In this document: in pieces, positions 42,655 through 54,457 of the stretch
How the letters are laid out: the number at the start of each line of letters is the position of its first letter
How positions within the stretch are numbered: position 1 is the stretch's first letter
Source: Zasmidium citrigriseum
Lineage: Eukaryota > Ascomycota > Dothideomycetes > Mycosphaerellales > Mycosphaerellaceae
Length of the DNA stretch: 64,000 nucleotides
Assembly (NCBI GenBank): GCA_002786025.1
Contig: NHNW01000074.1
Span: forward strand, 124,001 to 188,000
Direction of reading: 5' to 3'
Notes under the pieces: model-generated
What the model saw: the letters and a program-made list of their open reading frames with translations, nothing else
Databases searched by the model: none
What the model was told of the DNA's origin: nothing
Position numbers and translations under genes: made by a program

Positions 42655-42835
42655 ATGTCTAACACCTGTCTAATCTGTCGCTAAAACATTAGCGACTACT
42701 ACTATGCGGTTAAGAACTAGCGCCCCTCTATCGCTCTAGCCCCTAAGCCTACGGGAAAAGGCTAGGACACCTGTCGCACCTGCGGTTAGAACATTAGCGA
42801 CTACTACTGTACCGTTAAGAACTAAGCCTAGTAGG
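42655..42835 (+). pseudogene. Relic N-terminus with a duplicated Cys-x2-Cys motif, lightly mutated
   Basis: From an ATG at 42655 one frame reads MSNTCLIC, and 105 bp (35 codons) later DTCRTCG, each followed by NISDYY and VKN, interrupted only by TAA/TAG codons that could be former Gln/Trp. The two ~50-bp units (acatt at 42686 and at 42791) are direct repeats in the same frame. It looks like the start of an element-encoded protein with small zinc-binding Cys pairs. Family unknown. CpA survives here, unlike further right. Confidence 0.45.
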
Positions 42836-43010
42836 CTTATTACTATAAACGGTAAGTTTGCTATTATAGTTAGTATAGGCGTTCTAGGGGTTTAAGCCGA
42901 AGATATCCTTATAAGTCGCGAGCCTAGCGGCTTAAACGTTCAACCTAGCTAACCTTTACAAAAAGTAACGTATAGACTTTCTAATTTTCGTAATCCTCGA
43001 ACAATTAGCT

Positions 43011-43050
43011 TAGCGTAATATTCTTAGCGTAATATTCTTAGCGTAATATT
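43011..43050. repeat. 14-bp tandem repeat, three units
   Basis: The unit ttagcgtaatattc begins at 43011, 43025 and 43039, the third copy diverging at its end. A short local duplication in RIP-type sequence. Confidence 0.7.
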
Positions 43051-44418
43051 AATAGCGCTAGTATACTACTAGCTAGCTTTAGCGTTACGTTTAAGATAGT
43101 ATAAAGACAAAATTAAAAGCGTAGAAGTATAACGTCTCGATTTCCTATACTCTTAATTGCCTATACTAGCTCTCTATCTATTAAAACTATCTAATTTAAG
43201 GCTATAGCGCTAAACGCTTATAGAATCTAAGCTACTATATAACTCGATTAAAGTATATCCTAATCTAGGCCTTTATAGGCCTCCTACTAGAGCTCGATAA
43301 ACTTCTACTTACGCTAGATAGTAGTCTACGCGCCGTTACTAGTACTAAGAGGAGTAAGCCGCTAATCTTTTCTAACCTAGATAATACTAGTCTTAGGCGT
43401 ATCGCTAAAGTCGTTCGGCTCTAGAAGGAGATACTATATCGTAACGAGGTCTAGGCTCGTATACGTAAGGTTAGTAAACTAGAAGACGATAGTTAGGTTA
43501 GCGTCGTTAGCGTTAGTAGCGACTAGGCGGCCTTAGACGCTAAGTTACTAGATATTATTATCTAAGTTAGCTACGCGGATTATAGCGACGTTAATCTATT
43601 ATATTATATTAGCTTAGAGTTAAAGTAGCTATCGAGAAGTATCTATACCTAGTACTCTTACTACTTAAGATTAATCGTATTACTAGTAATAATAGTCTTC
43701 TTACTACGCTTCTTAGAAGGACTACTAGCGCTATTATTAGAGGCCTTACGCTTACTAGAACTATAGCTACTAGGAGCTAACTATAACTACTTACGATTAG
43801 GAGTTATAGGAAGCTCTATACTAGTAGGTATTAGGCGAGATATAGCTATATATATAGGTTAGTATATAAAGCGATAGAGAATATAGGCGTAACGTACGAT
43901 TATTAATACTATAATAGCGATAGAAGAGGAAGCGAAGCGAGCGAGCGGAAGGTAACGATAAGAGGGGTAGTAGGTAGGTAGTTATCGTTAAGGAGGAGAG
44001 AATTAGCGATAGTAATAAGGAATATTTAAAGGTAAGGTAGCGGTATACGGGTTTACGTTATTACGTAGTAAACGAGGAAGGCGCGACGTTTATAACTACG
44101 CTTTTAATATTACTCCTTCTTTTAGTAGTATTAATATAAATCGAGAGTAGCTACTACGTAGCGGTTTAAAAGCCGCCTCTTATACTACCTTTATTCCTCT
44201 ACCTACCTACTATCCTATTACCGCTACTACTACTACTCTCCTATTACGTACTCGCTCTCGTTAATATAGTCGTAAAACGTATACTAGTACTACTATACTA
44301 TCTACGCTATTATCGCTACTTAATCGAAGCTCTCTTCTACTATCTTAGTATCTCTAAGTAATTACTTCCTAACCTTATCTATATTCGCTATATTCGTAGT
44401 ATAGGTATTACTATAGGA

Positions 44419-44452
44419 CGGGAAGGGTTATATATATCCTTATCCCTTCCCG
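44419..44452. repeat. Short inverted repeat in a GGGA/TCCC-rich patch
   Basis: cgggaaggg at 44419 pairs with cccttcccg ending at 44452, with an A/T spacer. GGGATA and CCCTT runs continue to about 44,520. Similar patches lie at 50,791-50,860 and 55,605-55,690. Confidence 0.5.
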
Positions 44453-44542
44453 CAAGATTAGGGAAAGGGATAAAGATTAAGATAATAGGACCCTTAGGAT
44501 ATCGGGATAAAGAAGGGATAACTAGGAATAATCCGGAAATAA

Positions 44543-44566
44543 AGTACTACTACGCTACTACTACGG
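44543..44566 (+). repeat. Representative of a recurring 22-24 bp motif (TACTACTACGS)2
   Basis: agtactactacgctactact plus acgg is the plus-oriented form. Close relatives occur at 45441-45461, 48114-48135, 51596-51619 and 55545-55568 in the same orientation, and as reverse complement at 46406-46426, 46946-46969, 49108-49129, 50344-50367, 52569-52592, 54664-54696, plus the two other hAT copies near 53,035 and 53,620. The copy at 52569-52592 is the exact inverted counterpart of this one. Many copies have an A-run on the outer side. They may be terminal repeats of small nested DNA elements. Confidence 0.55.
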
Positions 44567-46393
44567 AGGCTTAGAATATAAGGCTTAGAGAGAGTAGATA
44601 TAAAGTTTTCGTATATTAGAAGACGCTACTCGCGTCCTTTTTATTATAAAGAAGCTATCTACGTATTAGTAAGTACTAGGTATCTCGATCGAAGAGAAAG
44701 CTTAAAGAAAGAGCTACTATCTAGTTACTCGTTAACTACGAGTTTAGATCTAGGCCCTAATTGCCCTAAGTGCGCTAGTTATCGAAGCGGTCGACGTATA
44801 AGGCCTAGAAAGCCCGCTAGTCTAGCGTAGTAGTATTCGTCTACGCGGCTTACTTTACTAGCTTCTTAAACGCCCTTATCTGTCTCTACTCTCTAGTCGT
44901 TCTAGTATAGCCTAAGATTAGAGCCTCCTCTAAATCGCGGCTAGGCTTAGCGTAGGTAAGCGACTTCTTAGCGAACCGAGTAGGAAATAGCGATATATAG
45001 GCTAACGAGCTACTTTAAGTTACTTATACGCTCGAAGAGATTAAAGTCGTTAACTATTATAGTACGAGTACTCTTCGCCGCCTACTTCTTCTCGCTAACG
45101 TAGTAACGGATAGCCTCTATTACTACTATTCGTAAATTAGTATAGCCTAAACCGAAAGCTAGATAGGAAAAGTATACTATAGAAGCGCTCGACGAGAGTA
45201 CCCTTAGCGACCGACTATAGTAAAATAGTAGTACCCTTAGTAACATAGAAGAAGGTAGTATCTTTTCTAACCCTAAGCGCCTCCTCCTAAATAAACTCCT
45301 TTACGTATAAGAGGAACTTCTACTAAGGAATTATAAATACCTCCTCTATCGTCTTATCGAACTTCTTAACTCCTCTATTTAACTAGTACTACTTAATCTC
45401 GCGGTCTATCTTACCTATCTAAATATTAGTAAAAAGTTAGACTACTACGGTACTACTACGGTTAAAATATACTTATCGTCCGATACTTCGAAACTCGCGG
45501 CGCCTAGGTTATCGTACGCTCTCTAAATCTATTCGTCTTATACTTATATTTACCCTCTAGTAGGGCCTTCCGAGTAGCCTTTCTCTTCTTAACTTATATT
45601 AGTCTAGGCGTCTTACGTAGTCGCTTTACTCTAGCGCCTAGTCTACCGCTAGTAATAGCGCTACTCGCGGTCTACTTAGTTTTCGCTATCGTATTCGTAT
45701 AATTCGTATATAGGTAATAGCGAAGGTATAGGTATAGTAGGTAGAGTATAGTTCGAGGAGGAAGGATTTCGAGCTCGTCGCTAAAGTTATTAATAGCGAC
45801 GCTAGCGTTACTATAGTAACGACTCGCTAGTATCGCTATAGAGCCGCTAGCGGTAAGGTTCTACTATTAGTTAGTATAGCGACGATATCGGTAGTAAGGT
45901 TAGTTATACCTATTAAGTATCCTCTACTAAAGCCCTTACCGCTAGCGATAATATTAAGGGGGGGTTATCGATATCGAGGAGAAGAGTAGCGAGTAGTAAT
46001 CGAGACTATATATAGGCGAGATAGGTAAGTCGTAACTGCCTCTATAGCAAACTCTAGTATATATAGTATATAATAGACTATTTAGTAAAGTAAGGCTTCG
46101 AGTAGCTTAAAGCTATTAATAATATCTAAGGTAGTAGCGAGATAATAGTCGAGATATAAGATAGGCTAGTATAGAGTCGCTAACGAAGAGAAGCTAACGG
46201 AGATTCGAAGCGATAAGTAGTAGTATTCTAGCGCCTAGCTTAAGTGTCGAGATATCTATCTATCCTAATTAAGAAGTACGACTATATTCTAGTAATATAC
46301 CGTTAATAAACGAAGGTCTAGAGTAGCGGAAGTACTAGAGGCTAGATCCTTAGGCTTTAAAAGCCTATAGTCCCGACGATAGTCTAATCTTCG

Positions 46394-46455
46394 ATATATT
46401 CGAGACCGTAGTAGTACTATAGTAGTCGAGCTAGATACTCGCTATATATATAGTA
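46394..46455 (+). repeat. About 60-bp direct repeat, first copy (second at 49096-49159)
   Basis: The two segments share gtagtactatagtagtcgag and a following ctatatatatagta, with several differences that include CG versus TA. They are 2.7 kb apart and include the recurring motif. They could be ends of related elements. Confidence 0.5.
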
Positions 46456-48699
46456 CTTCGCTAGACGAAATTCTCTAGCTTAGGTATTTAGATTAAGAGA
46501 TTCGTAATATCTAAGGTAGTTAAGCTCGATACTCTAGCTAGTCTTTACTATAGTAGTCGTCCCGAATAAAGATATAGCGTAAGGATAGAAGTATTCGAGT
46601 ATAGCTACGAAGTTATAGCGATAGTAAGGTCTCTAGCTTCTAGTATAGAAGATTCGTATAGCCTATTAAAGAGTTAATATATACGCGAGATACCTTTAAA
46701 GATTAGCGCTATATAGTTTAAGAAAGCCTAATAGTAATATTAGCGGTAGGTTTAGGACTAGAGGTAGTTAAGGTACCCGAAGGCGCCTCTTAGATATTAA
46801 AAATGTTAAAGATAGCTATAGCGTTTCTAACGTTTAGAGCTTCCTTTTTAGAGGTCCTCGAGAGCGCGGCTATCTTAATATAATTTAGCTACGGCTTTAC
46901 TAGTAACTTCGCGGTAGAGGTATATAAACTTTAGGTTCTAGATAGACTATAGTAGTCCGTAGTAGTAGTCTATTATCTTATTAGTATAATCTTATAACGA
47001 AGCTATTTAACTAGCCGTATATTAGTATCCTTTATAGTAACTCGTTTTATATAGTACGCGAGAAGTTATATATATTCGAACTCGCTAATAAGGAAGGTCT
47101 CGGCTACTTCTTAAAGCGCGAAGAGGGCGTTTAATTAGAAGCGTATATCGGCTCGGAAAGTAGCTATAACTTTACGAACTAGTCTTACGAAAGGTAGTCG
47201 AGGAATAAGTAGCTCCTAATATTTTTAAGTATTTCGTATCTTATAGAGGGCGACTATACCTAGCTTAAAACGATATCTTCGTCTTAGCTAATACTATTTA
47301 GTATACTTCGATCTAAAGGCTCGCCTTAGTATCTAATACTAGTTCGGTTCGCGGTTCCGATTCTTTAACGGGCTTTTTAGAGTCTTTAATAGTAGTAGTA
47401 GTCGTTTACTACCTTAGTACTAAGAATTCTTCAACTTTAATAATAGACGAGTTAGATTAATCGCGGCGTTACTAGAGGCTCTAGGTCGATTTTCGTACGT
47501 ATATATAGGCGGTAGAACTATCTTAAGATCTAGTAGGTAGATCCTATCTTAGCTCGCCGCTATATTAATTTTCTATAATACTCTCTCGATCTCTAAGTAA
47601 TAGTTAGAGAGTAGACGTCGAGGATCTCGAAGATCTCGATAGCGCCGAAGGCTTTAGCTTTAATAGACTATTAGCTATTAATTTTTTTAGGACGAGAAAT
47701 ACGCGGGCCTACGGAGCGAAGAAATAAGATTATACTATACCCTAGTCGTTAATCCCTCTATATTATAATTCCCCTTAAACTTTCCTCCCCTTTCGTCTCG
47801 AAAGTACGGCTAGCGCTAGTACTAAGCTCTAAACGCTATAAGTCTATTCGACCGTTAGCGGAATTTCCTTCGGGCTTAAGTACTATACTTCCGCTTTTAG
47901 ACGATAGTTCGTTCGATCGATTAGAGTAAGGCTAGAGCTAGTAAGTAACGTAAAATTAATACTACGATATTATTAGTATTTAATAAAACGGTTTATAGAT
48001 TAAATCCTTACGACTCTTTAGATAGTCTCGTATACCCTCTTAAAATCTCCGAGGTAGAAAGGAGTATAGTACTAGAAGTCCGCTACCCCTATCTAGGCTA
48101 GCCAAAAAAGTTTTACTACTACGGTACTACTATAGTTAGTTCGTACTCTAGATTCGAACTAGCTAGCCCTTATAGCGTAGTATTTATCGCTAGATCTCTC
48201 GCTCTATTCTCTTCGCACTTACTATACCTAATCTCGAGGGCCTATCTCGTATATTAAGCTATTACTAAAGCCTTAGTTATCGCTTTACTCGCTAGCGCTT
48301 TATATATAACTAGTAATTACCGTAGTAGGTACTATATTAACTCCTCGCCTCTACCTCGCTCTTCTATTCTAAATAATACCGTCTCGGTAACCTATCTAGT
48401 AGTTTAGTAGTAGTATTATAGTAGATAGAGGAGGGTAAGTTTCTATAGTAACGCCGACTTCGTTAATATTTTACTAATTGTTTTAATAGCGATATCGTCC
48501 TTTGCTATACTTTCTATATCCTTAACTCGTATCTTTATACTCGTAACGTCGTATTCGAAGTCCTTCGTATATCGTAAGTATCGCCGACTATAGTCTCGTC
48601 CGCTAAAATAGATACTAGTACGCCGCGTAGATCGTCGAAGCGAAAGGCCTCCCTAGAGCTAGCGATACTATAATCGTATAAGAGAACTAAGGCTAAGGC

Positions 48700-49700
48700 G
48701 ACGCCGTAGAAGCGTCTTTAGCTATATTAGTATTCGAAGAATAATAATAGTATAAAGGAAAACAAGCGTCGTAATAACCTAAGTAAGGCGGCTAGAAAGG
48801 TTAAGAATCTAAAGAAGGCTAGAGATTCGGCGATCCGGCGGTTAAAGAATAAGAATAAGAAGTATAAGTAGGCTACGCTAGAGACGTAGTAGGCGATAGA
48901 GGATACGATTCGTTAGTAGCGAGAGAAGTTAATCTAGTATATTAATATCTAGTTATCCTAGCGGTCTAGTACCGCTATATTCGAGATATATACTAATAGT
49001 AAATATAGAGCCGCTATTAAGGAGAGGGATAAGGAGGTCTCTAAGGATAAGTAAGCTAAGGAGCCCGAGCTAGCGTTACCTAAGCCGTAAGTTTAAATAT
49101 ATTAGAGACTATAGTAGTACTATAGTAGTCGAGGTAGATACTAACTATATATATAGTAACGAGTCTAATAAAGAGAATAAGCTTAAGGATTTTATCGCTA
49201 AAGACGAAGATAATAGCGAGCTCTACGGTCTAGTAGAGGTAGATAATAGTCTTAGTCCCGTTCGTACTATAGATCCTAGCTAGGCCTACTTAGAGATAAT
49301 AAAGAAGTTCGCTATAGACTTCGATACTCGTTACTGTCGCGGCCCTACTAAAGCCTAAATAGAAGTTCGTAGTAGCTTAATAAAGAAGTAGTATATATAC
49401 GATATACTATACGTCGATAGCCGCTATATTAAAGTAGAAAGGAGGATAGCTTTTAGTAGTAAGTATTAGGATTTCGAGTAGGTAGATAAGGCGGATAAGC
49501 CTATCGGCGCCTCTAGTATAATTAAGTTAGCTAAAGCTTAGTATAGAGTTAATAACATTTATACTCTCTATATTCGAGAGCCTAAGGAGCCGGTACGTCT
49601 ACTACTCGTTTTACTAGAGCTTTACTAACGAATTTATAGGACGAGTATAATAATTTCGTAGCCTAGATAAATAGCGGTACTCGCCTACTAATACTATATA
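48700..49700 (+). pseudogene. RIP-degraded coding relic, family not recognised
   Basis: Treating TAG/TAA as former Gln/Trp gives long protein-like stretches: a Lys/Arg/Asn-rich coiled region near 48,765-48,950 (NLSKAARKVKNLKKARDSA), then from about 49,265 AYLEIIKKFAIDFDTRYCRG and KPIGASSIIKLAKAQYRVNN (about 49,497-49,556). Every stop in the second stretch is TAG or TAA and none is TGA, as expected from RIP. The two stretches may belong to one element. I cannot name the family. Confidence 0.4.
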
Positions 49701-50790
49701 AGTTTTTCACGAGAGCTAAGATATCGCTATAGAGTAATCTCGTATCTTAGAGTCTAGAGGCTCGTTATCCTTAGTAGCTTAGCCGCCGTAAGTACTTAGC
49801 GGAACTATAGTTCGAGGATACGGTCTTCGAGGATACGGTCGAAAAGATAGATAATAAAGAGATAGATAATAAAGAGGTATATACGTTACTAGGCCTAGCG
49901 GTAGTATAGCTAGATAATCCTAGCTATTACAATAGATATAGCTAGGTCGCTACGGAGGATCTAGAGTCTACGAAGGAGTTATAGGAGTTCGTAGAGAAGC
50001 TAGCTAATAATAGTATTAATATTAATAGTATCGGCGAGACGCGTCTTTTAGCGGAGGATCCTAAGGATCCTAATATTTTAAGCTAAGTATAGGCCGCTAG
50101 CGCTTTTAAAAGTAGATAGTCGCGTAAATTCCGAATAGATATATCTCTATTATTAATATCGATTCTATTTATTAGTACCTAAGAAGAGTCTTAAGGGCGA
50201 AGATAGGGTAGTACTTATACGATATTTGTTTATTAATAATTTTAGGCCTAATTTTTAGTAGGCCGATAAATCTAGAGATTTAATTAACTCCTCGTAGCTT
50301 ACCTCTACGTTTATTAGACAATCTGAAATTTTACTAGTATTTTATACTACTACTATATACTACTATAGTCTAATTTTTTTCTTCGTTCTCGTAATTCTAA
50401 CCTCGTCGTCGCCGCCTTTCCTCTAACCCTAAGTAACCTTTCGTCTATAACCCTAACGCTAGTCCTCGATATAGAAAGAATTAATATTATTTCCGAGCTC
50501 GCCGCTAAGGGCCTATATATATAGAGAGATACGAGGAATATCTCGGATATAAGATAGTCTATACCTAAGATAGTTAGCTAAGCGAGAACGAGCTATACTA
50601 CCGACTCTAAGGCGCTTTTAGCGCTACTCTACCTTAGAAGTAATAACGCTAAAGTATAATCTACGAGAACGAGCCGTACGACTAACTCTTTCTAGCCCTA
50701 TCTTCCGTAGATCGCTATATTATACGACTTAGGCCTCTCTACTAAGCTATAAGAGTATACTACTACTAGCCTATCGATTAAGCTAAGAGT

Positions 50791-50860
50791 AGTAAGAAGG
50801 GATCCCTTTTATCCTAAGGAATAGCCGCGTCCCTTAGGATATACGGGATCCCTTCTTACT
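50791..50860. repeat. 29-bp-armed hairpin containing GGGATCCC
   Basis: Left arm 50791-50819 and right arm 50832-50860 are reverse complements with 2 mismatches in 29, around a 12-nt loop. Each arm holds aagggatccc and tcctaagg. It lies about 0.8 kb before readable hAT coding sequence. A related GGGATCCC cluster lies past the other end of the hAT relic at about 55.6 kb. Confidence 0.75.
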
Positions 50861-52134
50861 AGTACCTCTTTATTTATATCGCGCTACGCGTTCTCTTATA
50901 ATATTATCCTTCGTAAGTAGCTCTTAGCCTCGCCTACTCGTAATACCTCTACGCTAACGTACTATTAATCTAGATATTCTAAATAGATAAGTTCGACGGT
51001 CTCTACGCCTATCTACCTTACGTCTATTAGCCTTATAGCGGACCTCCTCGTAAGAACCTTCGTTATAGGAAACCGTAAACTTAGAGAGTCTATCTACTAA
51101 TACTTAATTAAAAACTACCGCCGCTAGTTCCTCCTTAATCTCTTCGCTACGTTTAGATAACTAGAATACGCGAGAGGCTATCGATTTCGTAAATATAACG
51201 TTTATTAAGAAGGCTAACTACTATATATACGATCGATTATATTACGAATAGTTTAATAAGTTCTAGTCTTAAATACTATAGGAGATCTTGCTTTAGGCTA
51301 CCGCTAAGGACCGTTATAGTTAACGAGGCGTTAGGGGAGTTAAGTTTAGATCTAAGAAGATAGCTAGAGAGTAGGAATACTACGACGAAGGAATCCTTAT
51401 TACTACTAGCGAGCTAAAGATTGTCTATAAGGTTTATAACCGAGTCCTTAAATACCCGGCTACTAAGAATAATAGGAATTCTAGTATAACTCGATACCTC
51501 GACACCTTAGACTATCGACTTACTAGAATTAGAACTAGTAAAAAGCGTTAAGGAACTATTCTCGAGGGCTTTCGAGTATAGGTATATTAATATTAACTAC
51601 TACTATAGTACTACTATAGCTAAGATATCGATAGAGTAAGCGACGGAAAGAAGAAGCTATCTTCGCTAGCGGCTTCGATTACGGCCCTAAGGACTTTAAA
51701 GACCTTTAGGCAAACGTGTGTATTAGTATAGGCGTCCCTATAACGTTCTTTGAAAACCTTTATATAAAGCGGAGCTATAAGTATTTAGATAGGAAGGCCG
51801 AATTCCTCTCGCCTACTACGATTCGGCGCCGTATAACTTCCGCGGCTAAGAACTTAGTAAAAGAAATCGTTAATAAGCTATAGTCGCTAAAGAGTATTAA
51901 CTTAAAGGTTACTATCGTCCTTAATACCTAGAGTACTTTAAATCGTCGTTACGCCTATCTCGGAATAAAGGGCTTCTAGATTAATTAAGATTAGACTTAT
52001 TACGAAGAGCTCCTCGCTTTCGACGAGATCTAGGGTCGCTATACTAGTATAAACCTCTCTAAGTACGTTAATACTATAATTAAACGGTATAAGCTTAAGA
52101 AGCGTATCTCTACGTTTACTATAGATAACGCCTT

Positions 52135-52599
52135 AAATAATAAGACTCTATATAATTCGATATAAGTATTATACTACCTACTCCGCGCTTTAGTAGCTAA
52201 TAGTAAATAGTCTTAAATATATAGCTACCTATACTAATAAAACCTATCTTACTACTAAAGATACCGAGCCTCTCCCTATTCTAAGCTTAATAGTAACTAA
52301 CCCGGAGGGCCGGCTAGCGTAGATAGGCGATAACGAATATAATACGAAGATATTAAAGGAAAGACTATAGCTAGTCCCGTATCTCGCTTATATTATATAA
52401 CTTACTATTAGCGACTTCTACGATTTACTTAAGATTCGACCGAAGAACGAGGTGTTTAAGCGTAACTAGAATAAGAAGGACTAACGCGAGGCGCTAGAGA
52501 ATAAGAAGGAAAAGCGTAATATTAATTACGGATATCTATATATCCTAGCTAAGGTTCGGAATATTAACCGTAGTAGTAGCGTAGTAGTACTAATTTTTT
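52135..52599 (+). repeat. hAT partial copy A, ending at a single N
   Basis: 465 nt that recur with small differences at 52601 onward (copy B) and from 52270 onward at 53321 (copy C). It ends in a T-run at the N. Confidence 0.8.
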
Positions 52600-52600
52600 N
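52600..52600. other. Single-N contig junction
   Basis: A lone N after a T-run separates copies A and B; a second lone N at 53320 separates B and C. These are assembly joins, not biology. Confidence 0.9.
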
Positions 52601-53319
52601 AAATAATAAGACTCTATATAATTCGATATAAGTATTATACTACCTACTCCGCGCTTTAGTAGCTAATAGTAAATAGTCTTAAATATATAGCTACCTATAC
52701 TAATAAAACCTATCTTACTACTAAAGATACTAAGCCTCTCCCTATTCTAAGCTTAATAGTAACTAACCTAGAGGGCTAGCTAGCGTAGATAGGCGATAAC
52801 GAATATAATACGAAGATATTAAAGGAAAGACTATAGCTAGTCCCGTATCTCGCTTATATTATATAACTTACTATTAGCGACTTCTATAATTTACTTAAGA
52901 TTCGACCGAAGAACGAGGTATTTAAGCGTAACTAGAATAAGAAGGACTAACGCGAGGCGCTAGAGAATAAGAAGGAAAAGCGCAATATTAATTACGGATA
53001 TCTATATATCCTAGCTAAGGTTCGGAATATTATAGTAGTAGCGTAGTAGTACTAATTTTTTTACTAGCTCCGCGCTTCTATCCTTTAGATTTTAGTAAGT
53101 ATATAGCGGCTAGAAGCCTTTCTTAATCTCTAGAAGAAGTACTTAGAGAAAGAAAATACTCTCTATACGAAGTTAGTTAGCGGAGGGGCCTTTAATAAGA
53201 AGCGACGGTAGACCCGTCTATTAATACCTATATAGGATATAACGACGCGCTAGGACTTAATAACGTATATACTAATACGTTACGTTAAAATCTATCGATT
53301 TATCGACGAGTTCCTCTAA
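52601..53319 (+). repeat. hAT partial copy B, between two single Ns
   Basis: 719 nt starting with the same aaataataag as copy A and running 254 nt further. It differs from A by several CG-to-TA changes (for example 52731-52732, 52769-52770 and 52777-52778). Confidence 0.8.
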
Positions 53320-53320
53320 N

Positions 53321-53795
53321 CTCTCCCTATTCTAAGCTTAATAGTAACTAACCCGGAGGGCTAGCTAGCGTAGATAGGCGACAACGAATATAATACGAAG
53401 ATATTAAAGGAAAGACTATAGCTAGTCCCGTATCTCGCTTATATTATATAACTTACTATTAGCGACTTCTACGATTTACTTAAGATTTAACCAAAGAACG
53501 AGGTATTTAAGCATAACTAGAATAAGAAGGACTAACGCGAGGCGCTAGAGAATAAGAAGGAAAAGCGTAATATTAATTACGGATATCTATATATCCTAGC
53601 TAAGGTTCGGAATATTAACCGTAGTAGTAGCGTAGTAGTACTAATTTTTTTACTAGCTCCGCGCTTCTATCTTTTAGATTTTAGTAAGTATATAGCGGCT
53701 AGAAGCCTTTCTTAATCTCTAGAAGAAGTACTTAGAGAAAGAAAATACTCTCTATACGAAGTCGGTTAGCGGAGGGGCCTTTAATAAGAAGCGAC
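53321..53795 (+). repeat. hAT partial copy C, ending at the N gap
   Basis: 475 nt aligning to copy A from 52270 and to copy B from 52736. It has its own private changes, including CG-to-CA and CG-to-TA near 53,488-53,498. Confidence 0.8.
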
Positions 53796-54457
53796 NNNNN
53801 NNNNNNNNNNNNNNNNNNNNNNNNNNNNNNNNNNNNNNNNNNNNNNNNNNNNNNNNNNNNNNNNNNNNNNNNNNNNNNNNNNNNNNNNNNNNNNNNNNNN
53901 NNNNNNNNNNNNNNNNNNNNNNNNNNNNNNNNNNNNNNNNNNNNNNNNNNNNNNNNNNNNNNNNNNNNNNNNNNNNNNNNNNNNNNNNNNNNNNNNNNNN
54001 NNNNNNNNNNNNNNNNNNNNNNNNNNNNNNNNNNNNNNNNNNNNNNNNNNNNNNNNNNNNNNNNNNNNNNNNNNNNNNNNNNNNNNNNNNNNNNNNNNNN
54101 NNNNNNNNNNNNNNNNNNNNNNNNNNNNNNNNNNNNNNNNNNNNNNNNNNNNNNNNNNNNNNNNNNNNNNNNNNNNNNNNNNNNNNNNNNNNNNNNNNNN
54201 NNNNNNNNNNNNNNNNNNNNNNNNNNNNNNNNNNNNNNNNNNNNNNNNNNNNNNNNNNNNNNNNNNNNNNNNNNNNNNNNNNNNNNNNNNNNNNNNNNNN
54301 NNNNNNNNNNNNNNNNNNNNNNNNNNNNNNNNNNNNNNNNNNNNNNNNNNNNNNNNNNNNNNNNNNNNNNNNNNNNNNNNNNNNNNNNNNNNNNNNNNNN
54401 NNNNNNNNNNNNNNNNNNNNNNNNNNNNNNNNNNNNNNNNNNNNNNNNNNNNNNNNN
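53796..54457. other. Assembly gap of 662 Ns
   Basis: Unsequenced stretch inside the hAT relic. Copy C stops at its left edge; the 3' part of the transposase resumes to its right. Confidence 0.98.
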
